DNA of 64,000 nucleotides from JBBIMP01 sp037444305 (lineage in GTDB: Bacteria > Acidobacteriota > UBA6911): the NCBI GenBank assembly GCA_037444305.1, contig JBBIMP010000020.1:26600-90599 (forward strand), given 5' to 3'. Under the pieces are notes generated by a model. It did not search any database and was not told the DNA's origin. It worked only from the letters and a program-made list of their open reading frames with translations. The position numbers and the translations under genes were made by a program. Positions 1 to 7,129 of this stretch are shown in pieces; positions within the stretch are counted from its first letter, which is position 1; each line of letters opens with the position of its first letter.

Positions 1-1171
1 CGCGCCCGGAGAGATTGATCACGACGAGCGAGTCCGCGGGCAGTCGAGGGGCTTCCCGGACCAGGCCGGCCACGGCATGCGCACTCTCGAGCGCCGGGAT
101 GATCCCCTCCAGCCGGCTCAGGAGCTTGAACGCCTCCAGCGCTTCCGCATCCGGGACGGCGGTGTATGCGATGCGCCCGGCATCGCGCAGGAAAGCGTGT
201 TCCGGACCCACGGCCGGATAGTCGAGCCCGGCGGAGACCGAATGGGTCGGCGCTACCTGGCCCTCCCCGTCCTGGAGCACGTAGCTCAGCGTGCCGTGCA
301 GCACGCCGATCCGGCCGCCGGCGAATCGGGCGGCGTGATCGCCCAGCTCCGGTCCGCGCCCGCCGGCCTCCACGCCGATCATTCGCACCCCGGGTTCATC
401 GAGAAAGTCATGAAACAAACCGATCGCATTGCTGCCGCCGCCCACGCAGGCCATCAGCAGATCCGGCAATCTGCCTTCGGCTTCCAGCAGCTGCCGCCGG
501 GTTTCCCTCCCTATGACCGACTGAAAATCCCTCACCATCATGGGATACGGGTGCGCACCCAGTACCGAGCCCAGCAGGTAGTGCGTATCCGCGACGTTCG
601 TCACCCAGTCGCGCATAGCTTCGTTGATCGCATCCTTCAATGTGCGGCTGCCGGCATCCACCGGCGTCACCTTCGCACCGAGCAGGCGCATGCGGAAGAC
701 GTTCAACTCCTGCCGGCGCATGTCCTCCGTCCCCATGTAAATCTCGCACTCCATGCCGAACAGTGCAGCAACGGTCGCCGTGGCCACGCCATGCTGGCCG
801 GCGCCGGTCTCGGCAATGACCCGCATTTTCCCCATCCGGGCAGCGAGCAGGATCTGGCCGAGCGCATTGTTGATCTTGTGCGCGCCCGTGTGGTTGAGAT
901 CCTCCCTCTTCAGATAGACTCGGTCCAAGCCAATCCGCGCGGCCAGTCTCCGGGCGGGCGTGAGGGGCGTGGGTCTCCCCGAGTAAGTGCGCAGGAGGCG
1001 GTCGAGTTCCCGGCCGAAAGATGGATCCCGGAGCGCTTCGGCATACGCCCGCTCCAGTTCCTCCAAAGGACCCACCAGCGTTTCCGGGACATACCTTCCG
1101 CCATAGGATCCATATTTCCCCCTGGCATCGGGCACGGACAGGTAGGCTGAAGGCGAACCCGTCTCAGGCAT
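1..1171 (-). CDS. trpB: Tryptophan synthase beta chain, 3' end cut by window edge
   Basis: PLP enzyme that condenses indole with L-serine to give L-tryptophan, in the alpha2-beta2 complex with TrpA. About 390 codons are present. The N-terminus has the family pattern KYGSYGGRYVPETL, the PLP lysine lies in HTGAHKINNALGQ (about K99), and the last visible residues read VVINLSGRG, so only some 10-15 residues are missing beyond base 1. The ATG at 1171 overlaps the trpF stop in the string ATGCCTGA, indicating translational coupling. trpA would be expected next, outside the window. This is the distal visible gene of the trp operon. Confidence 0.96.
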   Translation of the reverse strand, partial: MPETGSPSAYLSVPDARGKYGSYGGRYVPETLVGPLEELERAYAEALRDPSFGRELDRLLRTYSGRPTPLTPARRLAARIGLDRVYLKREDLNHTGAHKINNALGQILLAARMGKMRVIAETGAGQHGVATATVAALFGMECEIYMGTEDMRRQELNVFRMRLLGAKVTPVDAGSRTLKDAINEAMRDWVTNVADTHYLLGSVLGAHPYPMMVRDFQSVIGRETRRQLLEAEGRLPDLLMACVGGGSNAIGLFHDFLDEPGVRMIGVEAGGRGPELGDHAARFAGGRIGVLHGTLSYVLQDGEGQVAPTHSVSAGLDYPAVGPEHAFLRDAGRIAYTAVPDAEALEAFKLLSRLEGIIPALESAHAVAGLVREAPRLPADSLVVINLSGR

Positions 1172-1778
1172 TGCGAACCTCGCGCATGAATGCTTCCAGT
1201 TTCCCCCGGTCTTTCTTTCCCGGCGAACTCTCGACCCCGCTGCAGACATCCACCGCGAAGGGGCGCACCGCGCGGATCGCCTCCGCCACGTTGACCGGGG
1301 CCAGGCCGCCGGCGAGGATGACCTTCGGGCCCGGGGGCAAGTCGGGGAGGCAGGACCAATCGAACGTCCGGCCGGTGCCGCCGAAGAGCACCGGGTCCCA
1401 GGTATCCAGGAGAAAAGCACTCACCGGGTACCCGGCGAGGTCGGCGCCAACCGGGCCCCTGCCCGGCCGCAGCGCCTTTATCAGCGTCCAGCCGGAGAGG
1501 CGGCGGCAGTAGTCGGCCGACTCGGTCCCGTGCAGTTGCACTACATGCACTCCTGACTCCCGCGCCGTTGCCTGCACCTGCGCGGGATCCTCCACATTCA
1601 CGAAGAGCCCCACCGGCGAGACAAAGGGCGGCAGCCGTCTCGTGATACCCCGCGCTTCAACCGGACTGATGTACCGGGGGCTGCCGGGATGGAAGTTGAA
1701 GCCCAGCGCATCCGCTCCGCAGTCCGCCGCCATGAGGGCGTCTTCGTAGCTCCTGATACCGCAGATTTTCACCTTCAT
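1164..1778 (-). CDS. trpF: Phosphoribosylanthranilate isomerase
   Basis: Converts N-(5-phosphoribosyl)anthranilate to CdRP, the third step from anthranilate to tryptophan. The protein is 204 residues, normal for a monofunctional TrpF TIM barrel. It starts MKVKICGIRSYEDA, containing the family signature KICGI with the catalytic cysteine, and ends its barrel with ILAGGL and a phosphate-binding loop near VDVCSGVE. The ATG at 1778 overlaps the trpC stop as ATGA, and its own stop overlaps the trpB start. An in-frame extension upstream to 2258 is only open reading frame opposite trpC coding sequence and was not used. Confidence 0.96.
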   Translation of the reverse strand: MKVKICGIRSYEDALMAADCGADALGFNFHPGSPRYISPVEARGITRRLPPFVSPVGLFVNVEDPAQVQATARESGVHVVQLHGTESADYCRRLSGWTLIKALRPGRGPVGADLAGYPVSAFLLDTWDPVLFGGTGRTFDWSCLPDLPPGPKVILAGGLAPVNVAEAIRAVRPFAVDVCSGVESSPGKKDRGKLEAFMREVRNA

Positions 1779-2623
1779 GATTCCGGCTCCGTTCCGGCCT
1801 CGCCTTGTGCCAGGAGCCGCGACAGTTCCCGGCGCGGCTCTTTGGAGCGAACCAGGAGTTCGCCCACGAGAAAGCCCTTGTAGCCTGCGTCGCCGAGGCG
1901 GCGGATGTCTTCTCCGGACCGGATGCCGCTCTCTGCGATTGCCACGACATCCGCCGGGATCCTGCCGGCCAGTCTTAGGGAGGTTCCCAGATCGACCTTG
2001 AAACTCCGCAGGTCGCGGTTGTTCACCCCTATGATGCCGGCGCCCGCTGCCAGCGCCTTCTCGAGCTCCGCTTCCGAGTGAACCTCGACAAGGGAATCCA
2101 TCCCGAGTTCCTCGGCGGCAAGCCGGAGCTCTTCGAGTTTCGGCCTCGGGTGCAGGGCCGCGATCAGGAGCACCGCGTCGGCGCCGGCGATTCTCGCCTC
2201 CAGCACCTGCCAGGGGTGGACGATGAAATCCTTCGCCAGCAGCGGAAGCCGCGTGCAAAGCCTCAGCCGCGCCAGAATCTCCAGGCCGCCCTGGAAGTGC
2301 TTCGGCTCGGTGAGGACGGAGATGGCGGCGGCTCCGCCCAGTTCGTATTCCCGGGCCAGCCGGACGGGATCGAAGCCGGCGCGAAGCACCCCGGCCGAGG
2401 GGGAGGCCTTTTTGACCTCTGCGATCACCGCGGGACGGCGCCCGGGCAGGGAAGCTCCGAACGGCCGGACCCCGGGCGGCCGCGCAAGGGACACACGCAG
2501 CGACTCGACAGGCCGGATTCTCATCGCCTCGCGGATCTCCCGGATCCGATCTTCCACGATCCTCTCCAATGGGGTCCCCGCAAGCCCGGGCGGCATTCGG
2601 TATCCCTTCATCGCTTCAGGCAT
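1775..2623 (-). CDS. trpC: Indole-3-glycerol-phosphate synthase
   Basis: Catalyses ring closure of CdRP to indole-3-glycerol phosphate. The 282-residue product shows the TIM-barrel IGPS motifs in order: AEVKKASPSAG, LLAKDFIV, ADAVLLI, LVEVHSEAELEKA, IIGVNNRDL and VAIAESGI. I chose ATG 2623 because it overlaps the trpG stop in ATGCCTGA, the same 8-base junction seen at trpF/trpB; the longer in-frame start at 2698 lies deep in trpG and would add a basic, non-family N-terminus. It is monofunctional (not a TrpC-TrpF fusion) and lies third of the visible biosynthetic genes. Confidence 0.95.
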   Translation of the reverse strand: MPEAMKGYRMPPGLAGTPLERIVEDRIREIREAMRIRPVESLRVSLARPPGVRPFGASLPGRRPAVIAEVKKASPSAGVLRAGFDPVRLAREYELGGAAAISVLTEPKHFQGGLEILARLRLCTRLPLLAKDFIVHPWQVLEARIAGADAVLLIAALHPRPKLEELRLAAEELGMDSLVEVHSEAELEKALAAGAGIIGVNNRDLRSFKVDLGTSLRLAGRIPADVVAIAESGIRSGEDIRRLGDAGYKGFLVGELLVRSKEPRRELSRLLAQGEAGTEPES

Positions 2624-3221
2624 CCGATCCCTTTCCTTGCGCTTGCGGCGTCTTCCCTCCCAGGCGGAGAAAGTTCTCGAGCAGCGCCAGCCCGGCACTC
2701 GTCAGGAAGGATTCCGGGTGGAACTGAACCCCTTCCACGGCGTGCCGGCGGTGACGCAGCCCCATGACGACGCCGTCGCCGGAGCGTGCGGAGACCTCGA
2801 GGCAGTCCGGCAGCGAATCCTCCGAGACGGCGAGCGAATGGTATCGGGTGGCCACAAACGGGTTTTGCAGTCCGCGGAAGAGGGTGCGGCCGTCGTGCCG
2901 GACCTCGCTCGTCTTGCCGTGCATGATGTGCGGGGCCGGCACCACCCGCGCCCCGAACGCCAGGCCGATCGCCTGGTGGCCCAGGCACACCCCGAGGATG
3001 GGCATCTTCCCGGCAAAGCGCCGGATGGCCTCGACGATTATGCCCGCATCCTCGGGCCGTCCCGGCCCGGGGGAGATGACCATCGCATCGGGCCGGAGCT
3101 TCCCGATTTCTTCTACGCTCACCGCGTCGTTGCGCAGCACGTGCGGCGGGTGTCCGAGCATGCCGAGATACTGGACCAGGTTGAAGGTGAAGGAATCGTA
3201 GTTGTCGATCACCAGGATCAT
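2616..3221 (-). CDS. trpG: Anthranilate synthase component II (glutamine amidotransferase)
   Basis: Supplies ammonia from glutamine to TrpE. The 201-residue class I amidotransferase carries the catalytic triad: C79 in GVCLGHQAIG, and H168 and E170 in QFHPES. The N-terminal MILVIDNYDSFTFN and oxyanion loop SPGPGRPEDAG are typical. ATG 3221 overlaps the trpE stop (ATGA). Unlike enterobacterial TrpGD it is not fused to anthranilate phosphoribosyltransferase, and trpD does not follow it: the next gene, trpC, starts within its stop codon. The protein could also serve p-aminobenzoate synthase, as in some bacteria with one shared subunit. Confidence 0.95.
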   Translation of the reverse strand: MILVIDNYDSFTFNLVQYLGMLGHPPHVLRNDAVSVEEIGKLRPDAMVISPGPGRPEDAGIIVEAIRRFAGKMPILGVCLGHQAIGLAFGARVVPAPHIMHGKTSEVRHDGRTLFRGLQNPFVATRYHSLAVSEDSLPDCLEVSARSGDGVVMGLRHRRHAVEGVQFHPESFLTSAGLALLENFLRLGGKTPQAQGKGSDA

Positions 3222-4525
3222 GACTGCCCCAATCCCCGCTCCGCCAGTCTCACGGCGCCGATCAGTGCGCCGGCCTTGGAGTCGGTCTCTTCCAGTTCGC
3301 GGGCCGGCACGGAGTCTGCTACGATGCCGGCCCCGGCCTGGATGTGGGCCTGCCCTCCCTGGATGACAATCGTGCGCAGGGCGATGCAGGTGTCCAGGTT
3401 GCCCGAAAAGTCGAGATAGCCGACCGCGCCGCCGTATACTCCGCGGCGCGCAGGCTCCAGCGCTTCGATGATCTCCATGGCCCGGACCTTGGGCGCGCCG
3501 GACACGGTTCCCGCGGGAAAGCAGGCCTTCAGCGCGTGCAGGGCNNNNNNNNNNNNNNNNNNNNNNNNNNNNNNNNNNNNNNNNNNNNNNNNNNNNNNNN
3601 NNNNNNNNNNNNNNNNNNNNNNNNNNNNNNNNNNNNNNNNNNNNACGAGCATTTCGGGCGATGCCCCGACCAGCCGAAGCCCGTTCATGCGGATGAAGAA
3701 CATGTAGGGCGAAGGATTGATCGTGCGCAGTGCGCGGTAGACGTCAAAAGGATCGCACTCGGTCTTCACCGAAAGGCGGCGCGACAGCACCACCTGGAAC
3801 AGGTCGCCCGCCTGGATGTGCCGCTTGGCCGTCTCTACCCCGCGGCAGAAGGCTTCGACGCAGGGGCTGGAGGCGAGTTCGTACCCGCCGGGCCGCGGAA
3901 CCGGAGCCGGCAGAGCCATAGGATCGTTCAGGCGTTTCTCGATCTGTTCCAGCCGTCTCACCGTGTCCCGGTACTTCGATTCGAGGCTCTGCGGGCCGCG
4001 ATCGGCCAGCAGGTTGGCGATGATGTGGATGCGGTGCCGCAGGTGATCGAAGGCCAGAATGGTCGAAAAATACATCACCTGGAGATCGTCCAGCTGCAGA
4101 TCGTCTGCGGCAGCCGACGGGAGCGTTTCGAAGTGCCGGACCAGGTCGTAGGCGAAATAGCCCACGGCGCCGCCCACGAACGGCGGCAAACCTGGAATGG
4201 AGACCGGCCGGAACTTCCCGGCGATTTCCCGGAGTTTTTCATAGGGGTCCGCCTGTTCGCGCACGACTTCGCCCTGGGCTTCCATGGTCACCGAGTTCCC
4301 CTTTCCGCGAAGCACCAGGAAGGGATCCCACCCGATGAACGAATACCTGGCCAGGCGCTCTCCGCCCTCCACGCTCTCCAGAAGGAAAACCCGGCTCCGG
4401 CCCTGCGCGACCCGGAGGAAGGCTGAGGCAGGTGTCAAAAGATCCCCGAGGATCTCCCGGTGTACGGGAATGACGTTGCCTTCCGTCGCGAGTCGCTCGA
4501 CCTCGGCCAGACTAGGGTGATTCAT
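3218..4525 (-). CDS. trpE: Anthranilate synthase component I, interrupted by an assembly gap
   Basis: Forms anthranilate from chorismate with ammonia from TrpG; first committed step and normally feedback-inhibited by Trp. The N-terminus (PSLAEVERLA, then LLESVEGG with the serine of the usual allosteric LLES motif) and the chorismate-binding C-terminus (FPAGTVSGAPKVRAMEII, AGAGIVADSVPA) are clear. 100 N replace the segment between ASPEML and ALHALKACFPAGT; family members have roughly 90-100 residues there, so the true sequence should be about 60 residues longer than drawn. I chose ATG 4525; the frame runs upstream to 4576 but through the attenuator hairpin. No Shine-Dalgarno is visible in front of it. 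Confidence 0.93.
   Translation of the reverse strand: MNHPSLAEVERLATEGNVIPVHREILGDLLTPASAFLRVAQGRSRVFLLESVEGGERLARYSFIGWDPFLVLRGKGNSVTMEAQGEVVREQADPYEKLREIAGKFRPVSIPGLPPFVGGAVGYFAYDLVRHFETLPSAAADDLQLDDLQVMYFSTILAFDHLRHRIHIIANLLADRGPQSLESKYRDTVRRLEQIEKRLNDPMALPAPVPRPGGYELASSPCVEAFCRGVETAKRHIQAGDLFQVVLSRRLSVKTECDPFDVYRALRTINPSPYMFFIRMNGLRLVGASPEMLXXXXXXXXXXXXXXXXXXXXXXXXXXXXXXXXXXALHALKACFPAGTVSGAPKVRAMEIIEALEPARRGVYGGAVGYLDFSGNLDTCIALRTIVIQGGQAHIQAGAGIVADSVPARELEETDSKAGALIGAVRLAERGLGQS
3545..3644. other. Assembly gap (100 N) inside trpE
   Basis: Exactly 100 unknown bases, which is the usual placeholder for a gap of unknown size. It removes the part of TrpE that normally holds the central chorismate- and magnesium-binding segment. 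The flanking halves stay in one frame only because 100 N plus the partial codons happens to make whole codons. Confidence 0.98.
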
Positions 4526-4528
4526 ATA

Positions 4529-4565
4529 AATGAAAAGCCGTGAACGCCCGGGGCGTTCACGGCTT
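4529..4565 (-). terminator. Intrinsic terminator of the trp attenuator
   Basis: A perfect 15-bp inverted repeat with a one-base centre (arms 4551-4565 and 4535-4549; arm AAGCCGTGAACGCCC on the transcript) runs straight into a short U tract, TTTT. It ends only about 10 bases before the trpE ATG, so the stem would also crowd the ribosome-binding region. Confidence 0.85.
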
Positions 4566-4634
4566 CTCCGCTTCAAATTTTAGTTCGGCTTCAGGAGACC
4601 GGCAGTGAACGCACCCGGGCGCAGACCTGCGCCC
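4535..4634 (-). promoter_or_regulatory. trp operon transcription attenuator (mutually exclusive hairpins)
   Basis: Reading the minus strand, four segments can be seen. Segments 1 and 2 form a perfect 8-bp stem, GGGCGCAG/CTGCGCCC (4634-4617), directly after the tandem Trp codons of the leader peptide. The 3' part of segment 2 contains GCGTTCAC (4612-4605), which can pair with GTGAACGC of segment 3 (4560-4553) as antiterminator. Segment 3 pairs instead with segment 4, which repeats GCGTTCAC (4547-4540), as terminator. Stalling at scarce Trp-tRNA would cover segment 1 and free segment 2 for segment 3. This is the classical enterobacterial logic; here it is inferred from sequence only. Confidence 0.85.
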
Positions 4635-4674
4635 CACGCCAATACCAGTAATAAACCCGAAACCGAGTGACCAT
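4591..4674 (-). CDS. trpL: trp operon leader peptide
   Basis: A 27-codon ORF 66 bases ahead of trpE on the same strand. It begins ATG at 4674, preceded by a possible AGGA Shine-Dalgarno at a spacing of 6 bases. Codons 10-12 read Trp-Tyr-Trp (TGG TAT TGG, 4647-4639), and codons 8-9 are also Tyr. Segment 1 of the attenuator begins a few bases after the second Trp codon, the position required for a stalled ribosome to melt the 1:2 hairpin. Two Trp in 27 residues is far above chance, and the position fixes the role. The peptide itself has no expected function beyond regulating trpEGCFB. Confidence 0.82.
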   Translation of the reverse strand: MVTRFRVYYWYWRGAQVCARVRSLPVS

Positions 4675-4695
4675 AGCCAATCCTAGATGAGAAAT

Positions 4696-4725
4696 TTATT
4701 AACACAAGTGCGGCGATGATGGCAA
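4696..4725 (-). promoter_or_regulatory. Candidate trp operon promoter
   Basis: On the minus strand TTGCCA (4725-4720) is followed after 18 bases by TAATAA (4701-4696), about 22 bases before the leader-peptide ATG. The -35 match is fair and the -10 match is weak. It lies in a locally AT-rich patch, at the right place for a promoter upstream of trpL. Confidence 0.35.
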
Positions 4726-4897
4726 TCACCTTTTTTGCAGGCGCGCAGCACGACTGCCGGCAAGCCGCGCGTTGAACGCCGTATGACAACCCTGCCCGAT
4801 ATCCCGGAGCGGTTTCCCGAGTGATGTTGCGCCGCGGGGGAAGCTGCGTTATCATCGCCCACAAGTCCCACAGCCGCCGCTTCAGGGAGCCTACTTT

Positions 4898-6277
4898 ATG
4901 GTTTCAGACGGAAAACTGGTACTCGAGAACGGTTCCAGCGTAGCGGTTGTCGGCGGGGGGCCCGCCGGGTCCTTCTTCGCCTACTTCGCGAAGATGTTCG
5001 CCGAAAGGCTGGGGACCGACATCCGCGTGGACATTTACGAGCCCCGCGATTTCTGGTCCCCGGGTCCGATCGGATGCAACATGTGCGGCGGGATCATCTC
5101 AGAATCGCTCGTCCAGAACCTGGCGCTGGAAGGGATCGACCTCCCGGAAAGCATGGTGCAGCGGGGGATCGACTCCTATGTCCTGCACATGCCCGAAGGG
5201 AGCTGCCACATCGCAACCCCACTGCAGGAGAAGCGGATAGCAGCCGTTCACCGGGGAGGGGGTCCGCGTACGGTGGTGGAGTCGAAGTGGGACAGCTTCG
5301 ATGCGTTCCTCCTGAAGCTGGCCATTGAAAAGGGCGCCAATTTCTACAACGCGCGGGTGAAGGAAATCGGCTGGAGCGACGGCCGGCCCGAGGTCCAGGC
5401 CGCGGACGAAAAGCCGAAGCCCTACGACCTGCTGGTGGGCGCCACGGGCGTAAACTCTCCCGACCTGAAGCTCTTCGAGGCGTTGGGCTTCAACTACTCC
5501 AGGCCGCAGGTTGTGAAAACCTACATCACGGAGCTGGAATTCGGCTCCGAGCTGGTGAAGAAGCACTTCGGCTCCTCCATGCACGTCTTCCTCCTGAATC
5601 TGCCCCGGCTCGATTTCGCCGCCCTGATCCCCAAGGGGGATTTCGTCACGCTCTGTATGCTGGGCAGGAATATCGACAAGGAACTCATCTCATCCTTCAT
5701 GGAGCACCCGCAGGTGCGGAGGCGCTTTCCGCCGGACTGGGTTCAGCCGGCCAACTACTGCCGCTGCGGCCCCAAGATGTACTTCGGCGAGGCCCGTCAG
5801 GTTTTCGCCGACAGGGTGGTGCTCGTCGGCGACAGCGGCGTTTCCCGGCTTTTCAAGGACGGCATCGGTGCGGCCTACAAGACCGCCAAGGCCGCGGCGA
5901 GGACGGCGGTCTTCGAGGGGATCTCCGCTGCGGCATTTCGTGATCACTATTTCAAGGAGTGCCTCCTCCTGAACCGGGACAACCGTTTCGGAAGGGCCGT
6001 GTTCTCGGTGGTGCACCTGATCAAGCACATGAAGATTACCTCGAATTCGGTGCTCAGGGTCGTGGAGAAGGAACAGGACTTGCCGGGAGAACAGCGGCAC
6101 ATGAGCATGGTGCTCTGGGACACCTTCACCGGCAGCGCACCTTACAAGAGCATTTTCGCCCGCTCGATGAAGCCCGCCTTCCTGGGGCGCCTGGCCCTGG
6201 CCCACCTGGGGGCCTACCGGCGGACCTCTGCGGACGGCACCGACAATACAGTGGCAGGCCGGCAGGCCGGCGGTTAA
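4898..6277 (+). CDS. FAD-dependent oxidoreductase, geranylgeranyl-reductase-like
   Basis: A 459-residue flavoprotein. It opens with the Rossmann dinucleotide fold VAVVGGGPAGS (G19-G24), followed by an acidic residue at the end of the second strand (DIYEPRD), and has the distal FAD motif VVLVGDSGVS around D312 followed by DGIGAAYKTA, as in geranylgeranyl reductases and FixC-like enzymes. Cysteines in PIGCNMCGG and YCRCGPKMYF are notable and might bind metal or redox partners. Start ATG 4898 has AGGGAG nine bases upstream. It is divergent from the trp operon and followed after 11 bases by a cNMP-binding protein, probably one transcript. The substrate cannot be told from sequence. Confidence 0.8.
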   Translation: MVSDGKLVLENGSSVAVVGGGPAGSFFAYFAKMFAERLGTDIRVDIYEPRDFWSPGPIGCNMCGGIISESLVQNLALEGIDLPESMVQRGIDSYVLHMPEGSCHIATPLQEKRIAAVHRGGGPRTVVESKWDSFDAFLLKLAIEKGANFYNARVKEIGWSDGRPEVQAADEKPKPYDLLVGATGVNSPDLKLFEALGFNYSRPQVVKTYITELEFGSELVKKHFGSSMHVFLLNLPRLDFAALIPKGDFVTLCMLGRNIDKELISSFMEHPQVRRRFPPDWVQPANYCRCGPKMYFGEARQVFADRVVLVGDSGVSRLFKDGIGAAYKTAKAAARTAVFEGISAAAFRDHYFKECLLLNRDNRFGRAVFSVVHLIKHMKITSNSVLRVVEKEQDLPGEQRHMSMVLWDTFTGSAPYKSIFARSMKPAFLGRLALAHLGAYRRTSADGTDNTVAGRQAGG

Positions 6278-6288
6278 GGGAGGGATCA

Positions 6289-6660
6289 GTGGATACAGGC
6301 AGCCTGGGAAAACGGTACGGCGACGGCGAGGTCATTGTCCGGGAGGGCGAGATTGGCGACCGGATGTTCTTCATCCGGAGCGGGCACGCGAAGGTGACGC
6401 GCGTAATCGGCGGCAACGAAGTGCACATCGCCGACCTCAAAGAGGGGGACATATTCGGGGAGATGGCCATCTTCGAGCGGGAAAAGCGCTCGGCGACGGT
6501 CCGCGCTTCGGGTGAGGCGGTAATCCTCTCCATCGACAAGACCGGCTTCCTCCGCCGAATGCACGAGGACCCGTCACTCGTCTTCCGCGTACTCCAGCAG
6601 ATGTCCGAGCGCATTCGCAGGCTCGACACCGAGCTGGCCACCCTCAAATCCTCGATGTGA
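6289..6660 (+). CDS. Cyclic-nucleotide-binding (Crp-type) domain protein without DNA-binding domain
   Basis: A 123-residue protein made of a single cNMP-binding jelly roll: VIVREGEIGDRMFFIRSG at the N-terminal side and the phosphate-binding cassette IFGEMAIFEREKRSATV with R67 in the place that contacts the cyclic phosphate. It ends with a short amphipathic helix (LQQMSERIRRLDTELATL). No helix-turn-helix follows, so it is a stand-alone sensor rather than a Crp regulator. The start is GTG 6289 after GGGAGGG; the open frame runs much further upstream but overlaps the oxidoreductase. Its partner may be the oxidoreductase immediately before it. Confidence 0.82.
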   Translation: MDTGSLGKRYGDGEVIVREGEIGDRMFFIRSGHAKVTRVIGGNEVHIADLKEGDIFGEMAIFEREKRSATVRASGEAVILSIDKTGFLRRMHEDPSLVFRVLQQMSERIRRLDTELATLKSSM

Positions 6661-6820
6661 AGACGGGAGTATCCACTGTTCCGATGCGGCAGGTTCCCGA
6701 GCCAAATCAAAAGGCCATATCCATTGACAGCGGCCCTGTTCCTGCTCCTGGCGGGGCCCCAACCCGCGGTCGCGCAGTCCAAAGCCCAGGAGTTCGGGGC
6801 GTATGATTATCCGCCATAAC
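6661..6820 (+). pseudogene. Possible relic of a secreted-protein gene
   Basis: Immediately after the cNMP-binding gene an open frame includes a signal-peptide-like stretch (LTAALFLLLAGPQPAVAQ, from TTG 6724) that ends at a TAA at 6820 only 13 residues past the predicted cleavage site. No mature protein follows and no good ribosome-binding site is seen. It may be the 5' remnant of a deleted exported protein, or chance. Confidence 0.3.
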
Positions 6821-7129
6821 GAGCCCGCCAGGACGCGCTCCGGATCCCACCCGGAGGCGATTTCATCCCACAACCTTAGGCCTACTGCGGGTCTGTCATT
6901 CCGTATTTAGCCAATCTGCAGTGGGTGTGTCTGGTTTGCAACACCCGCTGGGATTCTCAGCAAAATACGCTAAACAGGATACTTGTATATTATTTAAATT
7001 GAAATACTTATAGAAACTCACGCTCGGAGCTTTTCTGGTCCCGATATTGCTATATAGGTGTGTTTTGCCATTGGAATGGGGAATGTGTAGCATGCGGGAG
7101 GCACCTTAATATACTCAAGGGATGCATCG
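6821..7129. other. AT-rich intergenic region upstream of lpxC
   Basis: No gene is supported here. Composition changes abruptly to AT-rich from about 6890 to 7110, unlike the rest of the window, and includes runs such as TATATTATTTAAATTG. The lpxC promoter candidate lies at 7048-7056. The AT-rich block could be a regulatory region or foreign DNA. Confidence 0.5.
7048..7056 (+). promoter_or_regulatory. Candidate extended -10 promoter for lpxC
   Basis: TGCTATATA matches the extended -10 form TGnTATAnT and lies about 74 bases before the lpxC ATG. No good -35 hexamer is seen 17 bases upstream, which extended -10 promoters tolerate. Confidence 0.4.

Noticed and set aside
2616..3221. TrpG-TrpD fusion
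   Set aside because: The 201-residue product ends right after the amidotransferase domain and trpC starts in its stop codon.
4580..4864. 94-codon minus-strand ORF with a hydrophobic stretch upstream of trpE
   Set aside because: Overlaps the leader peptide in another frame; the 27-codon Trp-containing ORF and the attenuator explain the region better.
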